This document shows positions 9,607 to 18,235 of a stretch of DNA of 37,278 nt, piece after piece. The translations under genes were made by a program, and so were the position numbers. This DNA comes from an uncultured Pseudomonadota bacterium. Lineage in GTDB: Bacteria; Pseudomonadota; Gammaproteobacteria; Steroidobacterales; Steroidobacteraceae. The stretch covers positions 1 through 37,278 of the forward strand of contig CAIPVV010000018.1 in assembly GCA_903868595.1 (NCBI GenBank), read 5' to 3'. The stretch's first letter is position 1. Each line of letters begins with the position of its first letter. The notes below the pieces were generated by a model. The model saw nothing but the letters and a program-made list of their open reading frames with translations. It was not told the origin of the DNA and ran no database searches.

Positions 9607-10428
9607 TCAGCCGCGATCCCAGACCTTCCACCACTTTTTCTTGCCGAGCTCCGAGGTATCGTCCTTCGGGAAGTTTTCCTTGTAGACCTTCTCGGTGTTC
9701 TCGGCGAGCTCGGCGTAGCCCAGACGCTTGTACGCATCGATCATGATGCGCAGCGCCTCGCGCGTGGCCGGTGCGCCGTCGTACTGCTCGATCGCCTGCT
9801 GCGAGCGCTGCGCCGCGGCCACCCACGCGCCGCGCGTGAGGTAGTAGCGGGCGATCTGGATCTCGTAGTCGGCCAGGCGGTTGCGCAGGTACACCATGCG
9901 GCGACGCGCGTCGGCCGCGTACGCACTCTTGGGGTAGTGGTCCACGACGTACTTGAAGGCGTCGAAGGACTTGCGCGCGGTTACCGGCGGACGCTGCGAG
10001 AGGTCCACGCCCATCCAGCGCTCCACCTTGTAGGGCGTGCGCTCGAACTCCACCAGGCCCTTCAGGTACCAGGCGTAGTCCACGCGCGGGTGCGCCGGGT
10101 TCTCGCGGATGAAGGTCTCGGCCGCATCGGTGGCCGATTCCTTTTCCTTGTTCTTGTAGTAGCAGTAGATCAGGTCCAGGCGGGCCTGCCGCGCCTGGTC
10201 CGTGAACGGGTAGCGCGCCGTCAGAGCCTCGTACGTCCGCACGGCCTCCTGGTAGTCGCTGTTGTGCATCGCCTTGCTGGCGCGCTCGTACAGGTTATCC
10301 GGCGAGAGGCGGGTGAGCTTGTCCTTGCTGCTGCAGCCGGCCACCAGGGCCAGCATCAGCGTGGCCAGTGCCAGGAGGAGGATTCGCCCGGAGGGCTCAC
10401 GCGAAGTGGCGGTCGCAAACACAGTCAT
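9607..10428 (-). CDS. bamD: Outer membrane assembly lipoprotein BamD
   Basis: Essential lipoprotein of the BAM complex that inserts beta-barrel proteins into the outer membrane. The 273-residue product starts with a lipoprotein signal (hydrophobic LLLALATLMLA, lipobox LVAG-C), so the mature N-terminus is the acylated Cys followed by SSKDK. TPR-like helices follow (NLYERASKAMHNSDYQEAVR, YPFTDQARQARLDLIYCYY, ENPAHPRVDYAWYLKGL, DLSQRPP). The C-terminus KKKWWKVWDRG is aromatic and basic. ATG at 10428 is chosen although the frame stays open further upstream, because it places the signal peptide at the N-terminus. It is divergent from rluD, the arrangement known from E. coli, with 43 bases between the starts. 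Confidence 0.94.
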   Translation of the reverse strand: MTVFATATSREPSGRILLLALATLMLALVAGCSSKDKLTRLSPDNLYERASKAMHNSDYQEAVRTYEALTARYPFTDQARQARLDLIYCYYKNKEKESATDAAETFIRENPAHPRVDYAWYLKGLVEFERTPYKVERWMGVDLSQRPPVTARKSFDAFKYVVDHYPKSAYAADARRRMVYLRNRLADYEIQIARYYLTRGAWVAAAQRSQQAIEQYDGAPATREALRIMIDAYKRLGYAELAENTEKVYKENFPKDDTSELGKKKWWKVWDRG

Positions 10429-10471
10429 CGGGTTGGAATCCAGGCTCGTGGGAACGTGAGAGTATAGCGAA

Positions 10472-11458
10472 ATGGCTGACACGCACTGCGACACCCTTAT
10501 GGCCCCCGAGTTCCGCGAACATTTGATCCAATTACCCCCGACGCCGGCCGGCGCCCGCCTGGACAGCGTCTTGGCGCAGGCCCTGCCCCAGTACTCCCGC
10601 TCGCGCCTGGCGGGCTGGATCAAGGACGGCAAGGTCACGGTGGACGGCCGCCTGCCGCGCACGCGGGACCTGGTCTACGGGGGCGAAAAAGTCGCCCTGC
10701 GGGCCGAGCTGCCCGCCGACCAGTCGGTGCAGCCGCAGAAGATGCCGCTGGACATCCTCTATGAGGATGAGGACCTGCTGGTGCTGAACAAGCCGGTGGG
10801 CCTGGTGGTCCACCCGGGCGCCGGCAACCCGTCCAATACTTTGCAGAACGCGCTCCTGGCCTACGACGCGCGACTGGCGCTGGTCCCCCGGGCGGGCATC
10901 GTGCACCGCATCGACAAGGACACCAGCGGGCTGCTGGTGGTCGCCAAGACCATCGAGTCGCATGCCGCGCTGGTGGAAATGCTGCGCGAGCACTCGGTGC
11001 ACCGCGATTACCTCGCCCTGGTCGTGGGCCGGGTGACCGGCGGCGGCACGGTGGATACCCCGATCGGCCGACACCGTTCGGATCGGCTGAAGATGACGGT
11101 CCGGGCCGACGGGCGCGCAGCGGTGACCCACTACCGGGTCGTGGAGCGCTTCCACAACCACACGCTGCTGCGCATCTCCCTGGAGACGGGCCGCACCCAC
11201 CAGATCCGCGTGCACATGGCCCATATCGGCCACCCGCTGGCCGGGGACCCGGCCTACGGCGGCCGCCGGCAGCTGACCGCGGGCGAGGATCCGGCCGTGC
11301 GGGCGGCGCTCGTGGCCTTCAAGCGCCAGGCGCTGCACGCCACCCGCCTGGCCTTCGAGCATCCGCAGACCGGCGAGGAGATCGCGGTGGAGGCGCCGCC
11401 GCCCAGGGACATGCTGGCGCTCCTGGCCGTACTGCGCACGGCGGCCGGACCGGGCTGA
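10472..11458 (+). CDS. rluD: 23S rRNA pseudouridine synthase RluD
   Basis: Modifies uridines of helix 69 in 23S rRNA (1911, 1915 and 1917 in E. coli numbering). The 328-residue protein has an N-terminal S4 RNA-binding domain (ARLDSVLAQALPQYSRSRLAGWI) and the RluA-type catalytic domain with the catalytic Asp in HRIDKDTSGLLVVAK. LNKPVGLVVHPGAGN and LETGRTHQIRVHMAHIGHPL are also present. The ATG at 10472 has GAGAG upstream; a second ATG at 10499 is possible. Synteny (divergent bamD, pgeF overlapping the stop) separates RluD from its paralogues RluA and RluC. Confidence 0.93.
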   Translation: MADTHCDTLMAPEFREHLIQLPPTPAGARLDSVLAQALPQYSRSRLAGWIKDGKVTVDGRLPRTRDLVYGGEKVALRAELPADQSVQPQKMPLDILYEDEDLLVLNKPVGLVVHPGAGNPSNTLQNALLAYDARLALVPRAGIVHRIDKDTSGLLVVAKTIESHAALVEMLREHSVHRDYLALVVGRVTGGGTVDTPIGRHRSDRLKMTVRADGRAAVTHYRVVERFHNHTLLRISLETGRTHQIRVHMAHIGHPLAGDPAYGGRRQLTAGEDPAVRAALVAFKRQALHATRLAFEHPQTGEEIAVEAPPPRDMLALLAVLRTAAGPG

Positions 11459-12219
11459 TGGCCAGCGCGCCGCGCTTGTTCATCGCGCCGGACTGGCCCG
11501 CGCCGGCCCGGGTGCGCGCGCTGTGCACCGTGCGCGGCGGCGGCGTGAGCCGGGCCCCGTACAAGTCTCTGAACTTTGGCCAGCGCGTGGGCGATGAGCC
11601 CGCGGCGCTGGCGGAGAACCTGGTGCGCCTCACCCGCGCGGCGGGGCTGCCGGCCGCGCCCCAGTGGCTCACCCAGGTGCACGGCAGCCGCGTCGCGGAC
11701 CTGGATATCGAGGGCCCCCGCGAGGCCGACGCCTGCCTCACCCGCACCCCCGGCCGGATCTGCGCGATCCAGACCGCCGACTGCCTGCCGGTGCTGTTCA
11801 CCGCGACCGACGGCTCGCTCGTGGGCGCCGTGCACGCGGGCTGGCGAGGTCTCGCGGCGGGGGTCCTGCAGGCTACCCTGGCGGCCCTCGCCGACGCGGC
11901 CCTTCCCGGCACGCAGTTCCTGGCCTGGCTCGGGCCGGCGATCAGCCCGGCCCACTTCGAGGTCGGCGAGGAGGTCCGCACGGCCTTCCTGGGCACGGAT
12001 CCGGATGCGGAAATCGCCTTCGTCGAAAACCCGCGCGGTCGCTGGCAGTGCGACCTGTACACGCTCGCCCGGCGCGCCCTGGCGCGGGCGGGCATTGCCG
12101 ATATCTACGGCGGGGAGCACTGCAGCTTCGCCGAGACCGGCCGCTTCTACTCCTACCGGCGCGACGGGCAGACCGGGCGCATGGCGAGCCTGATCTGGAT
12201 CGAGCCCGCGGCGCCCTAG
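11458..12219 (+). CDS. pgeF: Multicopper-oxidase-like purine nucleoside phosphorylase / peptidoglycan editing factor (YfiH/LACC1 family)
   Basis: Member of the YfiH/LACC1 (DUF152) family. Members have been reported as purine nucleoside phosphorylase/adenosine deaminase and, in E. coli, as an enzyme removing wrongly built muropeptide precursors. The 253 residues carry the zinc-site signatures: His in QWLTQVHGSRV, Cys in QTADCLPVLF and His in VGAVHAGWRGLA. The C-terminal block CSFAETGRFYSYRRDG is also present. The ATG overlaps the rluD stop by one base (TGATG), giving translational coupling, and the rluD-pgeF order matches E. coli. Confidence 0.92.
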   Translation: MASAPRLFIAPDWPAPARVRALCTVRGGGVSRAPYKSLNFGQRVGDEPAALAENLVRLTRAAGLPAAPQWLTQVHGSRVADLDIEGPREADACLTRTPGRICAIQTADCLPVLFTATDGSLVGAVHAGWRGLAAGVLQATLAALADAALPGTQFLAWLGPAISPAHFEVGEEVRTAFLGTDPDAEIAFVENPRGRWQCDLYTLARRALARAGIADIYGGEHCSFAETGRFYSYRRDGQTGRMASLIWIEPAAP

Positions 12220-12275
12220 CGCCGCCGGACCGGCGGCTGCAGGCCCACCCCCCCTCGCCTGATACCATTGAGCGC

Positions 12276-13061
12276 TTGAATACCCTCACCTGGATCGTCC
12301 TGTTCACCGTCCTGGGCGGCGCCTTGAGCGCGCTCGTCGCCAGCAGCTTCCTGCTGCTGCAGGAGCGCGTGCGCACCCGGGCCTTGCCCTACCTGGTGGC
12401 CTTTGCCACCGGCGCGCTGCTGGGCGCGGCGCTGCTGGGCCTGCTGCCGGAGGCGATCGAGCTCTCCGGCCGGCACCACATCCAGACTGTCGGCGTTTCG
12501 CTCCTGGGCGGCATCGCGCTGTTCTTCGTGCTGGAGAAGCTGGTGCTCTGGCGCCACTGCCACGAGGACCACTGCGAGACGCATGTGCCGCACGTGGATC
12601 CGCGCGACCAGGCCTCCGCGGCGCTGATGCTGGTGGGCGAGGGCGTGCACAACGCGCTGGATGGCGTGCTGATCGCCGCCGCGTTCCTCACGGACATCAA
12701 CCTGGGGATCATGGCGGGGCTGGCCGTGATGACGCACGAGATCCCCAGCGAAGTGGGCAACTTCGCCGTGCTGCTGCACGGGGGCATGAGCCGCGCCCGC
12801 GCGCTGGTCAGCAACCTGGCCACGAGCCTGACCTCGATCCTGGGCGGCATCGTGGGCTACTTCGCCCTCTCCCACGCACTGGCGGCGCTGCCCTACGCGC
12901 TGGGCGTCTCGGCGGCGAGCCTGTTGTACGTGGCGGTGGCGGACCTGATCCCCGGCCTGCACCGCAAGCTCGACCCGCGCGACAGCTTCTGGCAGGTGGT
13001 GCTCATGAGCGCGGGCGTGCTGGTGATCTGGGGCGTGGAGCTCATCGTCCCCCACCACTGA
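12276..13061 (+). CDS. ZIP family divalent metal transporter
   Basis: Inner-membrane transporter of the ZIP (ZupT/Slc39) type, expected to import zinc or a related metal. The 261-residue product has about eight hydrophobic segments. A His/Cys/acid-rich cytosolic loop between helices 3 and 4 (WRHCHEDHCETHVPHVD) is a typical metal-binding loop. The binuclear metal site helices are present as GVHNALDGVLIAA (helix 4) and THEIPSEVGNFAVLLH (helix 5). The frame is open far upstream inside pgeF. TTG at 12276 is the best start because the first helix (LTWIVLFTVLGGALSALVA) begins at once. It stands between pgeF and clpB, which are neighbours in E. coli. No Zur site was recognised. Confidence 0.88.
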   Translation: MNTLTWIVLFTVLGGALSALVASSFLLLQERVRTRALPYLVAFATGALLGAALLGLLPEAIELSGRHHIQTVGVSLLGGIALFFVLEKLVLWRHCHEDHCETHVPHVDPRDQASAALMLVGEGVHNALDGVLIAAAFLTDINLGIMAGLAVMTHEIPSEVGNFAVLLHGGMSRARALVSNLATSLTSILGGIVGYFALSHALAALPYALGVSAASLLYVAVADLIPGLHRKLDPRDSFWQVVLMSAGVLVIWGVELIVPHH

Positions 13062-13243
13062 CCTGCTCCCCGGCCCCCGGGCGGGGCCTGACCGCAGGGC
13101 GCTTCGGAAAGCCCTCTCTGGGCACCAGCCTGCGCCGGGCTAGGCTTGCCGCCGTACTACCCCGGGGTGAGGCCCGGCGTCCTCGCCTCAGGCTTGCGCG
13201 CAACCCCTATTGATCCGGCTCCAACCGCCCCCAAGAAGGCCGC

Positions 13244-15826
13244 ATGCGAAACGATAAACTCACCAGCCGATTCCAGACCGCCCTGGCCGACGCCCAGTCG
13301 CTGGCCGTGGGTCGTGACAACCAGATGATCGAGCCGGCGCACCTGTTCGCCGCGCTACTCGACCAGCAGGGCGGCACGCTGCGGCCGCTGCTGGCCAAGG
13401 CCGGCGCGAACGTCGCCAAGCTCAAGACCGAGCTGGCAGGCCTGCTGGACCGCCTGCCGAAGGTGGAAGGCACGCCCGGGGAGGTGCACGTCTCCCAGGA
13501 CCTCTCGCGCCTGCTCAACGTCACCGACAAGCTCGCGCAGCAGCGTGGCGATCAGTACATCTCCAGCGAGCTGTTCGCGCTGGCGGCCTTCGAGGACCGC
13601 GGCGAGCTGGGCAAGCTGCTCAAGGGCGCCGGTACCCCCAAGGCCAAGATCGAGAAGGCCATCGAGGAAGTACGCGGCGGCGAGGCGGTCAACGATCCCA
13701 ACGCCGAGGAGAGTCGCGAGGCGCTCAGCAAGTACACGGTGGACCTGACCGAGCGCGCCTCCAGCGGCAAGCTTGACCCAGTCATCGGCCGCGATGACGA
13801 GATCCGCCGCACCATCCAGGTCCTGCAGCGCCGTACCAAGAACAACCCGGTGCTGATCGGCGAGCCGGGCGTGGGCAAGACGGCCATCGTCGAGGGCCTC
13901 GCGCAGCGCATCGTCAACGGCGAGGTGCCCGAAGGCCTGAAGAACAAGCGCATCCTGGCGCTGGACATGGGCGCGCTCATCGCCGGCGCCAAGTTCCGCG
14001 GCGAGTTCGAGGAGCGCCTGAAGGCGGTCCTGAAGGACCTCTCCAAGCAGGAAGGGCAGGTCATCCTGTTCATCGACGAGCTGCACACCATGGTGGGCGC
14101 CGGCAAGGCCGAGGGCTCCATGGACGCCGGCAACATGCTCAAGCCCGCGCTGGCGCGCGGCGAGCTGCACTGCGTGGGCGCCACCACCCTGGATGAGTAC
14201 CGCAAGTACATCGAGAAGGATGCCGCGCTGGAGCGTCGCTTCCAGAAGGTGCTGGTGGATGAGCCGAGCGTGGAGGACACGATCGCCATCCTGCGCGGCC
14301 TGAAGGAGCGCTATGAGGTCCACCACGGCATCGAGATCACGGATCCTGCGATCGTCGCGGCGGCCCAGCTCTCCCACCGCTACATCGCCGACCGGCAGCT
14401 GCCCGACAAGGCCATCGACCTCATCGATGAGGCCGGTGCGCGCATCCGCATGGAGATCGACTCCAAGCCCGAGGTGATGGATCGCCTGGAGCGTCGCATC
14501 ATCCAGCTGCGTATCGAGCAGGTGGCGCTGCGCAAGGAGGACGACGAGGCCTCCAAGAAGCGCCTGGCGACGCTGGAGGAGACGCTGCGGCAGCTCGAGA
14601 AGGAATACGCGGACCTGGAGGAAGTGTGGAAGGCCGAGAAGGCCACGATGCAGGGCGCCGCCTCCGTGAAGGAGGAAATCGAGAAGTTGAAGCTCGAGCT
14701 GGAAGCCGCGCGCCGTGCCAACGACCTCACCCGCATGGCGGAGCTGCAGTACGGCAAGATCCCCGAGCTGGAGAAGAGGCTCGTCGTGGCGCAGGCCGCC
14801 GAGCACAAGGCGCCTACCCTGGTGCGCAACAGCGTCACCGAGGAGGAGATCGCCGAGGTGGTTTCCAAATGGACCGGTATCCCGGTCTCCAAGATGCTGG
14901 AGGGGGAGAAGGAGAAGCTCCTGCGCATGGAGGAAGCACTTGCCAAGCGCGTCGTGGGTCAGCCGGAGGCGCTGAAGATCGTGGCCAACGCGATCCGCCG
15001 CTCCCGCGCCGGGCTCTCCGACCCGCGCCGTCCCAACGGCTCCTTCCTGTTCCTCGGCCCCACGGGCGTCGGCAAGACCGAGCTGTGCAAGGCGCTGGCG
15101 GAGTTCCTGTTTGACACCGACGAGGCGGTCGTGCGTATCGACATGTCGGAGTTTATGGAATCCCATTCCGTGGCCCGCCTGATCGGCGCGCCTCCGGGCT
15201 ACGTGGGCTACGAGGAGGGCGGCTACCTCACCGAGGCGGTCCGCCGCCGGCCCTACTCGGTCGTGCTGCTGGATGAGGTGGAGAAGGCACACAAGGACGT
15301 CTTCAACGTCCTGCTGCAGGTGCTGGACGACGGCCGCCTGACCGACGGGCAGGGCCGCACCGTGGACTTCCGCAACACCGTGATCATCATGACCTCCAAC
15401 CTGGGGTCGGACGTGATCCAGCAGTTGGCCGGGGAGAAGCAGTACGGGCGCATGAAGTCGGAGGTCATGGAGAGGGTGCAGCAGCACTTCCGCCCCGAGT
15501 TCATCAACCGCATCGACGATATCATCGTCTTCCACCCGCTGGGTGCCGAGCAGATCCGCGCCATCGTGGACATCCAGCTCTCCAGCCTGCGGCAGCGGCT
15601 GGCCGACCGGGACATGATCTTGACCCTGACCGTCGGGGCCCGGGACCAGCTGGGCGAGGCCGGCTTTGACCCGGTCTACGGGGCCCGCCCGCTCAAGCGC
15701 GCGATCCAGCAGCAGGTGGAGAACCCGCTGGCCGAGCGCATCCTGCGCGGGGAATTCAGCCCCGGGGATACGGTGACGGTCGATGGTCGGGATGGCCAAC
15801 TGCTGTTCGAGAAGGCGGCGCGCTAG
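13244..15826 (+). CDS. clpB: ATP-dependent disaggregase ClpB (Hsp104 family)
   Basis: Hexameric chaperone that works with DnaK to extract polypeptides from aggregates. The 860 residues match the family (857 in E. coli). The Clp N-domain covers about 1-145. NBD1 has Walker [11 protein letters not shown] and Walker [11 protein letters not shown], with the pore motif in [13 protein letters not shown] long coiled-coil middle domain (about 405-525, rich in Glu and Lys, [20 protein letters not shown]) follows. NBD2 has Walker [10 protein letters not shown], the pore segment [13 protein letters not shown] and Walker [11 protein letters not shown]. The ATG at 13244 follows AAGAAGG. The 182-base leader is the expected place for a heat-shock promoter, but no convincing sigma-32 site was found there. 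Confidence 0.96.
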   Translation: MRNDKLTSRFQTALADAQSLAVGRDNQMIEPAHLFAALLDQQGGTLRPLLAKAGANVAKLKTELAGLLDRLPKVEGTPGEVHVSQDLSRLLNVTDKLAQQRGDQYISSELFALAAFEDRGELGKLLKGAGTPKAKIEKAIEEVRGGEAVNDPNAEESREALSKYTVDLTERASSGKLDPVIGRDDEIRRTIQVLQRRTKNNPVLIGEPGVGKTAIVEGLAQRIVNGEVPEGLKNKRILALDMGALIAGAKFRGEFEERLKAVLKDLSKQEGQVILFIDELHTMVGAGKAEGSMDAGNMLKPALARGELHCVGATTLDEYRKYIEKDAALERRFQKVLVDEPSVEDTIAILRGLKERYEVHHGIEITDPAIVAAAQLSHRYIADRQLPDKAIDLIDEAGARIRMEIDSKPEVMDRLERRIIQLRIEQVALRKEDDEASKKRLATLEETLRQLEKEYADLEEVWKAEKATMQGAASVKEEIEKLKLELEAARRANDLTRMAELQYGKIPELEKRLVVAQAAEHKAPTLVRNSVTEEEIAEVVSKWTGIPVSKMLEGEKEKLLRMEEALAKRVVGQPEALKIVANAIRRSRAGLSDPRRPNGSFLFLGPTGVGKTELCKALAEFLFDTDEAVVRIDMSEFMESHSVARLIGAPPGYVGYEEGGYLTEAVRRRPYSVVLLDEVEKAHKDVFNVLLQVLDDGRLTDGQGRTVDFRNTVIIMTSNLGSDVIQQLAGEKQYGRMKSEVMERVQQHFRPEFINRIDDIIVFHPLGAEQIRAIVDIQLSSLRQRLADRDMILTLTVGARDQLGEAGFDPVYGARPLKRAIQQQVENPLAERILRGEFSPGDTVTVDGRDGQLLFEKAAR

Positions 15827-15840
15827 GGCATAATCGCGCC

Positions 15841-16233
15841 ATGCCGTTCTACGAATACCAGTGCCGGGCCTGTGGTGCGCAGGTCGAGGTCATGCAGAAG
15901 ATTAGCGACGCACCGCTGAAGAAATGCCCCGATTGCGCCAAGAGCCAGCTGCAGAGGCTGATCTCGGCGCCCGTGTTTCGCCTGAAGGGTGGCGGTTGGT
16001 ACGAGACGGACTTCAAGTCCGACAAGGACAACAAGCGCAACCTGGCCAGCGGCGATACGGACAGCGCGCCAGCGGTGGCCGAGTCAAAGCCGGCGGCGAC
16101 GCCGGCCAAGGTCGAGGCGCCGGCGGCCAAGCCCGCCGACGAGAAGGCCAGCAAGTCCGCCGCCAAGTCGGGCAAGGCGCCGGCCAAGCCCAAGGCCAAG
16201 CCCGTGAAGGTCGCCTCCAAGGCCCGCAAGTGA
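15841..16233 (+). CDS. FmdB-type zinc-ribbon protein with Lys/Ala/Pro tail
   Basis: Small putative regulatory protein of the FmdB/CxxC_CXXC_SSSS family. Residues 1 to about 50 form a zinc ribbon: MPFYEYQCRACGAQVEV, then KKCPDCAKSQLQRLISAP, giving two CxxC pairs, followed by FRLKGGGWYETDF. The remaining half (from about residue 75) is a low-complexity Ala/Lys/Pro/Ser tail, longer than in the simplest members. It starts 14 bases after clpB and overlaps the next gene by 4 bases (GTGA). Synteny with a DUF502 gene and aspS is common in gammaproteobacteria. The molecular function of the family is not established. Confidence 0.88.
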   Translation: MPFYEYQCRACGAQVEVMQKISDAPLKKCPDCAKSQLQRLISAPVFRLKGGGWYETDFKSDKDNKRNLASGDTDSAPAVAESKPAATPAKVEAPAAKPADEKASKSAAKSGKAPAKPKAKPVKVASKARK

Positions 16234-16880
16234 AAGCCCAGCTGCTTCGCAGCCTGCGCCGCTACCTGATGGCGGGCGTGCTGTTCTGGCTGCCGCTGGG
16301 CGTGACCTACCTGGCGTTCAAGTTCGTGCTGGACGCGATGGACAAGCTGCTCCCGCTGCTGCCGTCGCACTACCAGCCCGATGCCATCCTGGGCTTCCAC
16401 GTGCCCGGCTTCGGCGTGATCCTCGCGCTGGTGGTGCTGCTGATCACCGGGCTGCTGGTGGCCAACCTCATCGGCCGCACGCTGGTGTCCTGGTGGGAGG
16501 AGCTGCTGAACCGCATTCCGCTGGTACGCTCGATCTACTCCGGCGTGAAGGGCCTGACCGAGACACTGGTCTCCAACACCGGCTCCTCCTTCAGCAAGGT
16601 GGTGCTCGTGGAGTACCCGCGGCGCGGCATGTGGACGGTGGCGCTGGTCACCTCCGACGACCTGCCGGCCATCGATGCGCTCACCGGGGCCCAGCAGATC
16701 TGCGTGTTCATCCCGACGACCCCCACTCCCACGGCCGGCTTCATCTACCTGGTTCCGGCGGCGGAAGTGCGGGAGCTCGACATGAGCGTCGATGAGGCGA
16801 TGAAGATGATCGTCACGCTGGGCGTCGTGGTCCCCGCCTCGATGCGACGGCCCCGCGGCGCGGTCGGCACGACGCCATGA
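16230..16880 (+). CDS. DUF502 family inner-membrane protein
   Basis: Conserved membrane protein of unknown function (DUF502), 216 residues. Two hydrophobic helices are visible: residues about 12-32 (YLMAGVLFWLPLGVTYLAFK) and about 55-78 (GVILALVVLLITGLLVANLI). The conserved segment around NRIPLVRSIYSGVKGLTETL follows, then VVLVEYPRRGMWTVALVTS and FIPTTPTPTAGFIYLVP, all typical of the family. The GTG start at 16230 overlaps the fmdB stop (GTGA), and the stop overlaps the next start (ATGA), so translation is coupled at both ends. Homologues are usually followed by aspS; here two enzyme genes intervene. Confidence 0.9.
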   Translation: MKAQLLRSLRRYLMAGVLFWLPLGVTYLAFKFVLDAMDKLLPLLPSHYQPDAILGFHVPGFGVILALVVLLITGLLVANLIGRTLVSWWEELLNRIPLVRSIYSGVKGLTETLVSNTGSSFSKVVLVEYPRRGMWTVALVTSDDLPAIDALTGAQQICVFIPTTPTPTAGFIYLVPAAEVRELDMSVDEAMKMIVTLGVVVPASMRRPRGAVGTTP

Positions 16881-18235
16881 ACCAGGCGGCGCTCGCGGGG
16901 ATCCTTGCCCGCGAGCAGCAGGCCTTCGCGGCCACCCGCCCCAAGTCCCGGGGGCTTGCGCGCCGCGCGAGCGCCCATTTTCCCCACGGCGTGCCGATGC
17001 ACTGGATGCGTGACTGGGGCACGGCGTTCCCGCTGTTCGTGCGCGAGGCGCAGGGCGCCGAACTGCTGGATGTGGATGGTCACCGCTACGTGGATTTCTG
17101 CCTGGGCGACACCGGCGCGATGTTCGGCCATTCCCCCGCGCCCATCGCCCAGGCCATCGCCGCGCAGGCCGGGCGCGGCCTGACCTGCATGCTGCCGGCC
17201 GAGGACACCGCCGCCGTGGGCGAGGGGCTCGCCGAGCTCTTCGGCCTGCCGTGGTGGCAGCTCACGCAGACCGCCACGGATGCCAACCGCGCGGTGCTGA
17301 AGCTCGCGCGCGAGGTCACCGGCCGCAGCCGCATCCTCGTCTTCAACCACTGCTACCACGGCACCGTCGAGGAGACGATGGTGGTGCGCGGCCCGGACGG
17401 CGCGACGCTGCCGCGCCCGGGACAGGTCGGCCGCGTGCAGGACTTTGCCCGCAGCACCGTGGTCGTGGAGTTCAATGACCTGGACGCGCTCACCGCGGCG
17501 CTGGCGCCCGGCGACATTGCCTGCGTGCTGGCGGAGCCGGCGATGACCAACGCCGGCATGGTGCTGCCGCAGTCTGGATTCCTCGCGGCGCTGCGCGAGG
17601 CCTGCACGCGTAGCGGCACGCTCCTGGCCGTGGATGAGACGCACACGCTCTCGGCCGGGCGTGGCGGCTACGCGCGCGCGGCCGGCATTGCGGCGGATTT
17701 GCTCGTCTGCGGCAAGGCCATTGCCGGGGGCCTGCCCTGTGCGGTGTATGGCTACGGCGAGGCCGTGGCGGAGCGTCTGCCTGCGAGTGAGTCGCGGCGC
17801 GAGCCGGGCCACTCGGGCCTGGGCACGACCCTGTCGGCCAACCCGCTGGCGCTGGCGGCGCTGCGGGCGAGCCTGGCGCAGCTGATGACGGCGGAGAACC
17901 ATGCGTACATGGACCGCCAGGCCGGGCACCTGGCGGCGGCACTGACTGCGGCCTTCACGGCGCGTGCCCTGCCCTGGCGGGTCGCGCGGATCGGCGCGCG
18001 GCTGGAGTTCGGGCGCGGGGCCGCGCCGCGCAACGCCAGCGAGGCCCTGGCGTGGATCGATCAGCCGCTGCAGGCTGCGATGCACCTGTTCCTGTTGAAC
18101 CGCGGGTTCCTGCTCACGCCCTTCCACAACATGATGCTGGTTTCCCCGGCCACGACCTTCGACCACCTGGAGCGATTCCTCGCGGTGTTCGATGAGACGC
18201 TGGATGAGTTTGCACCGCTGATGCGTGCGCCATGA
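16877..18235 (+). CDS. Class III PLP-dependent aminotransferase (glutamate-1-semialdehyde aminomutase-like)
   Basis: PLP enzyme of fold type I, class III, 452 residues. The N-terminal substrate region reads FPHGVPMHWMRDWGTAFPLF, then VDGHRYVDFCLGDTGAMFGH. The cofactor Asp is in LLAVDETHTLSAGRGGYA, where HemL-type enzymes have DEV. The Schiff-base Lys is in LLVCGKAIAGGLPCAVYG, and the phosphate-binding region is GTTLSANPLALAALRA. The DETHT signature marks a subgroup distinct from true glutamate-1-semialdehyde aminomutase, so a heme role is unlikely. The gene overlaps DUF502 upstream and the glutamine-synthetase-like gene downstream, each by ATGA. It therefore probably transaminates the substrate or product of that ligase. 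The amine or keto partner is unknown. Confidence 0.85.
   Translation: MNQAALAGILAREQQAFAATRPKSRGLARRASAHFPHGVPMHWMRDWGTAFPLFVREAQGAELLDVDGHRYVDFCLGDTGAMFGHSPAPIAQAIAAQAGRGLTCMLPAEDTAAVGEGLAELFGLPWWQLTQTATDANRAVLKLAREVTGRSRILVFNHCYHGTVEETMVVRGPDGATLPRPGQVGRVQDFARSTVVVEFNDLDALTAALAPGDIACVLAEPAMTNAGMVLPQSGFLAALREACTRSGTLLAVDETHTLSAGRGGYARAAGIAADLLVCGKAIAGGLPCAVYGYGEAVAERLPASESRREPGHSGLGTTLSANPLALAALRASLAQLMTAENHAYMDRQAGHLAAALTAAFTARALPWRVARIGARLEFGRGAAPRNASEALAWIDQPLQAAMHLFLLNRGFLLTPFHNMMLVSPATTFDHLERFLAVFDETLDEFAPLMRAP

Noticed and set aside
13062..13243. Sigma-32 heat-shock promoter of clpB
   Set aside because: CTTGCGC at 13193 and CCCCTATT at 13204 resemble the two halves but are only 4 bases apart, and CTTGCCG at 13145 with CCCCGG at 13160 is also too close. 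A spacing of roughly 11-17 bases is needed.
13355..15799. Very long open frame (814 codons) on the minus strand across clpB
   Set aside because: It is the antisense shadow of clpB. The product is rich in Leu, His, Gln and Arg without domains, and clpB on the plus strand is beyond doubt.
16877..18235. hemL (glutamate-1-semialdehyde aminomutase)
   Set aside because: Overall similarity exists, but the cofactor motif is DETHT rather than the HemL type and the gene is coupled to a glutamine-synthetase-like ligase, so a heme role is not supported.
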